Shown here piece by piece: positions 7,624 to 8,232 of a stretch of 8,232 bases of DNA. Numbering within the stretch: the stretch's first letter is position 1; every line of letters starts with the position of its first letter. The notes below the pieces were generated by a model. The model made no database searches. It was not told where the DNA came from and worked only from the letters and a program-made list of their open reading frames with translations. Source of the stretch: Muribaculaceae bacterium (GTDB taxonomy: Bacteria > Bacteroidota > Bacteroidia > Bacteroidales > Muribaculaceae); the NCBI GenBank assembly GCA_029062725.1, contig JAIDPP010000168.1:1-8232 (forward strand). The letters run 5' to 3'. The position numbers and the translations under genes are program-made.

Positions 7624-7647
7624 TAAATTTTTTGAACGAAAAATTTA
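7624..7647. promoter_or_regulatory. AT-rich perfect inverted repeat, candidate operator between fur and the transporter gene
   Basis: TAAATTTTT (7624-7632) and AAAAATTTA (7639-7647) are exact reverse complements separated by six bases. The repeat abuts the -33 box of the fur promoter (7648) and lies upstream of the transporter's candidate promoter, so a bound dimer could influence both genes. Many Fur-family proteins regulate their own genes, so autoregulation is a reasonable guess, but the 9-6-9 layout does not match the classical 7-1-7 Fur or PerR box. There is no T-run to make it a terminator. Confidence 0.4.
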
Positions 7648-7679
7648 TTTGGATTTTTCAAAATTGCTGATTAAATTTG
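7648..7679 (+). promoter_or_regulatory. Bacteroidetes-type promoter of fur
   Basis: TTTG at 7648-7651 and TAAATTTG at 7672-7679 match the -33 (TTTG) and -7 (TAnnTTTG) elements exactly, with an ideal 20-bp spacer. Transcription should begin near 7685, about 20-25 bases before the fur ATG. This is the best promoter in the window. Confidence 0.68.
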
Positions 7680-7707
7680 CGAGAGATAAGAATAGACACG
7701 ACACGGC

Positions 7708-8163
7708 ATGAAGATAGATCCGGAAGTAAGGGAACATCTGCGGGAAAGGTTCGCGGAGTTTATCAAATCCAAAAGGATGCGGCAGACTCCCGAACGTTTC
7801 GCTATCCTTGACAAGGCTCTTGACCAGCGCGTCCATTTCGACATCGACGAGCTATATCGCGATATAGAATCAGACTACCGCGTTTGCCGGGCAACGGTCT
7901 ATAATACTGTGGAGTTGCTTTGCGAATGTAATATCCTTCGCAAACATTACCTCAACGAGAATCAGGCGGCTTACGAGCTTACCGATGATCGCCACCTCCA
8001 CCTTATCTGCATGAACTGCGGTAGCGTCCGCGAGATACGCGACCATAAATTCGACGAGTATTTCGAGCAGCTGAAGTTTGGCCGGTTCAAAGCATCGTTT
8101 ATATCGACCAACATTTACGGCCTCTGCTCCCAGTGCGCCCGCAGGATGAAGATGAAAGAATAG
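7708..8163 (+). CDS. Fur-family metal- or stress-responsive transcriptional regulator
   Basis: This 151-residue protein has the Fur two-domain layout. The N-terminal winged helix covers about 10-90 with RQTPERFAIL (25-34), HFDIDELY (43-50) and the recognition-helix region CRATVYNTVELL (60-71). The C-terminal dimerisation/metal domain has HLHLICMNCG (96-105) and CSQC (140-143), giving two CxxC pairs (C101/C104, C140/C143) for a structural zinc. Compared with E. coli Fur, H96 and H98 keep two histidines, but Asp89 is replaced by L97, and the positions aligned with H118 and H125 are G125 and I132. The regulatory site is therefore altered, as I recall for a Bacteroidales group of Fur homologues, and the sensed signal (iron, zinc, peroxide or other) cannot be assigned. 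An in-frame TAG at 7693-7695 fixes the start. It follows a strong promoter and precedes the DUF1015 gene by 35 bp, probably on one transcript. Confidence 0.93.
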   Translation: MKIDPEVREHLRERFAEFIKSKRMRQTPERFAILDKALDQRVHFDIDELYRDIESDYRVCRATVYNTVELLCECNILRKHYLNENQAAYELTDDRHLHLICMNCGSVREIRDHKFDEYFEQLKFGRFKASFISTNIYGLCSQCARRMKMKE

Positions 8164-8198
8164 AAAAACCTAACCTTAAAACATTATAAAAGAATACC

Positions 8199-8232
8199 AT
8201 GGCAAAAGTAAAACCATTCAAGGGGGTTCGCC
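8199..8232 (+). CDS. DUF1015-type protein, N-terminus only (cut by window edge)
   Basis: The ATG at 8199 opens MAKVKPFKGVR and runs off the end of the window. This opening matches, from memory, the start of DUF1015-family proteins in Bacteroidetes, which are about 400 residues long and of unknown biochemical role, often found near serine-biosynthesis genes. It starts 35 bp after the fur stop, with an A-rich leader, no hairpin and no TAnnTTTG between, so co-transcription with fur is likely. Eleven codons are few, so the family call is moderate. Confidence 0.6.
   Translation, partial: MAKVKPFKGVR

Noticed and set aside
1..8232. Defence system, mobile element, CRISPR array, tRNA or other novel multi-gene system
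   Set aside because: All long genes belong to known housekeeping, regulatory or transporter families. No transposase, repeat-spacer array, target-site duplication or cloverleaf sequence was seen.

Overview
This window looks like ordinary chromosomal DNA from a gut-type Bacteroidales bacterium, possibly a Muribaculaceae-like member (a guess from protein flavour and moderate GC, not proven). The evidence is a GH77 enzyme with two N-terminal starch-binding modules, a long B12-dependent ribonucleotide reductase of the Bacteroidetes type, a Fur-family protein of a Bacteroidales type, promoters of the form TTTG-N19-21-TAnnTTTG, and mostly weak or absent Shine-Dalgarno sequences.

Layout, left to right. 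Bases 1-166 hold no gene but carry two strong intrinsic terminators: one for a gene entering from the left on the plus strand, one for malQ on the minus strand. The minus-strand pair nrdJ (2896-5430) then malQ (167-2845) follows. Only 50 bp with no visible terminator separate the two, so they may share a transcript although their functions are unrelated. A 260-bp AT-rich divergent region (5431-5690) separates nrdJ from a plus-strand AraC-family regulator (5691-6554). It carries a 12-bp perfect palindrome and an 11-bp direct repeat, which are candidate regulator sites. The AraC gene converges on a DMT/EamA-family membrane transporter gene (6558-7493, minus) with only 3 bp between the stop codons. 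A second divergent region of 214 bp (7494-7707) separates the transporter from a Fur-family regulator (7708-8163, plus). That region contains the clearest promoter in the window and an AT-rich perfect inverted repeat immediately upstream of it. The last 34 bases begin a DUF1015-type protein, probably co-transcribed with fur.

How the genes relate: malQ acts on maltose/malto-oligosaccharides and glycogen-like glucan, nrdJ makes deoxynucleotides using adenosylcobalamin, and the two regulators probably act on targets that cannot be named from this sequence alone. I see no mobile element, CRISPR array, tRNA or rRNA, and no convincing new multi-gene system. The items most worth a second look are the small regulatory repeats in the two divergent intergenic regions and the altered metal-site residues of the Fur-family protein.
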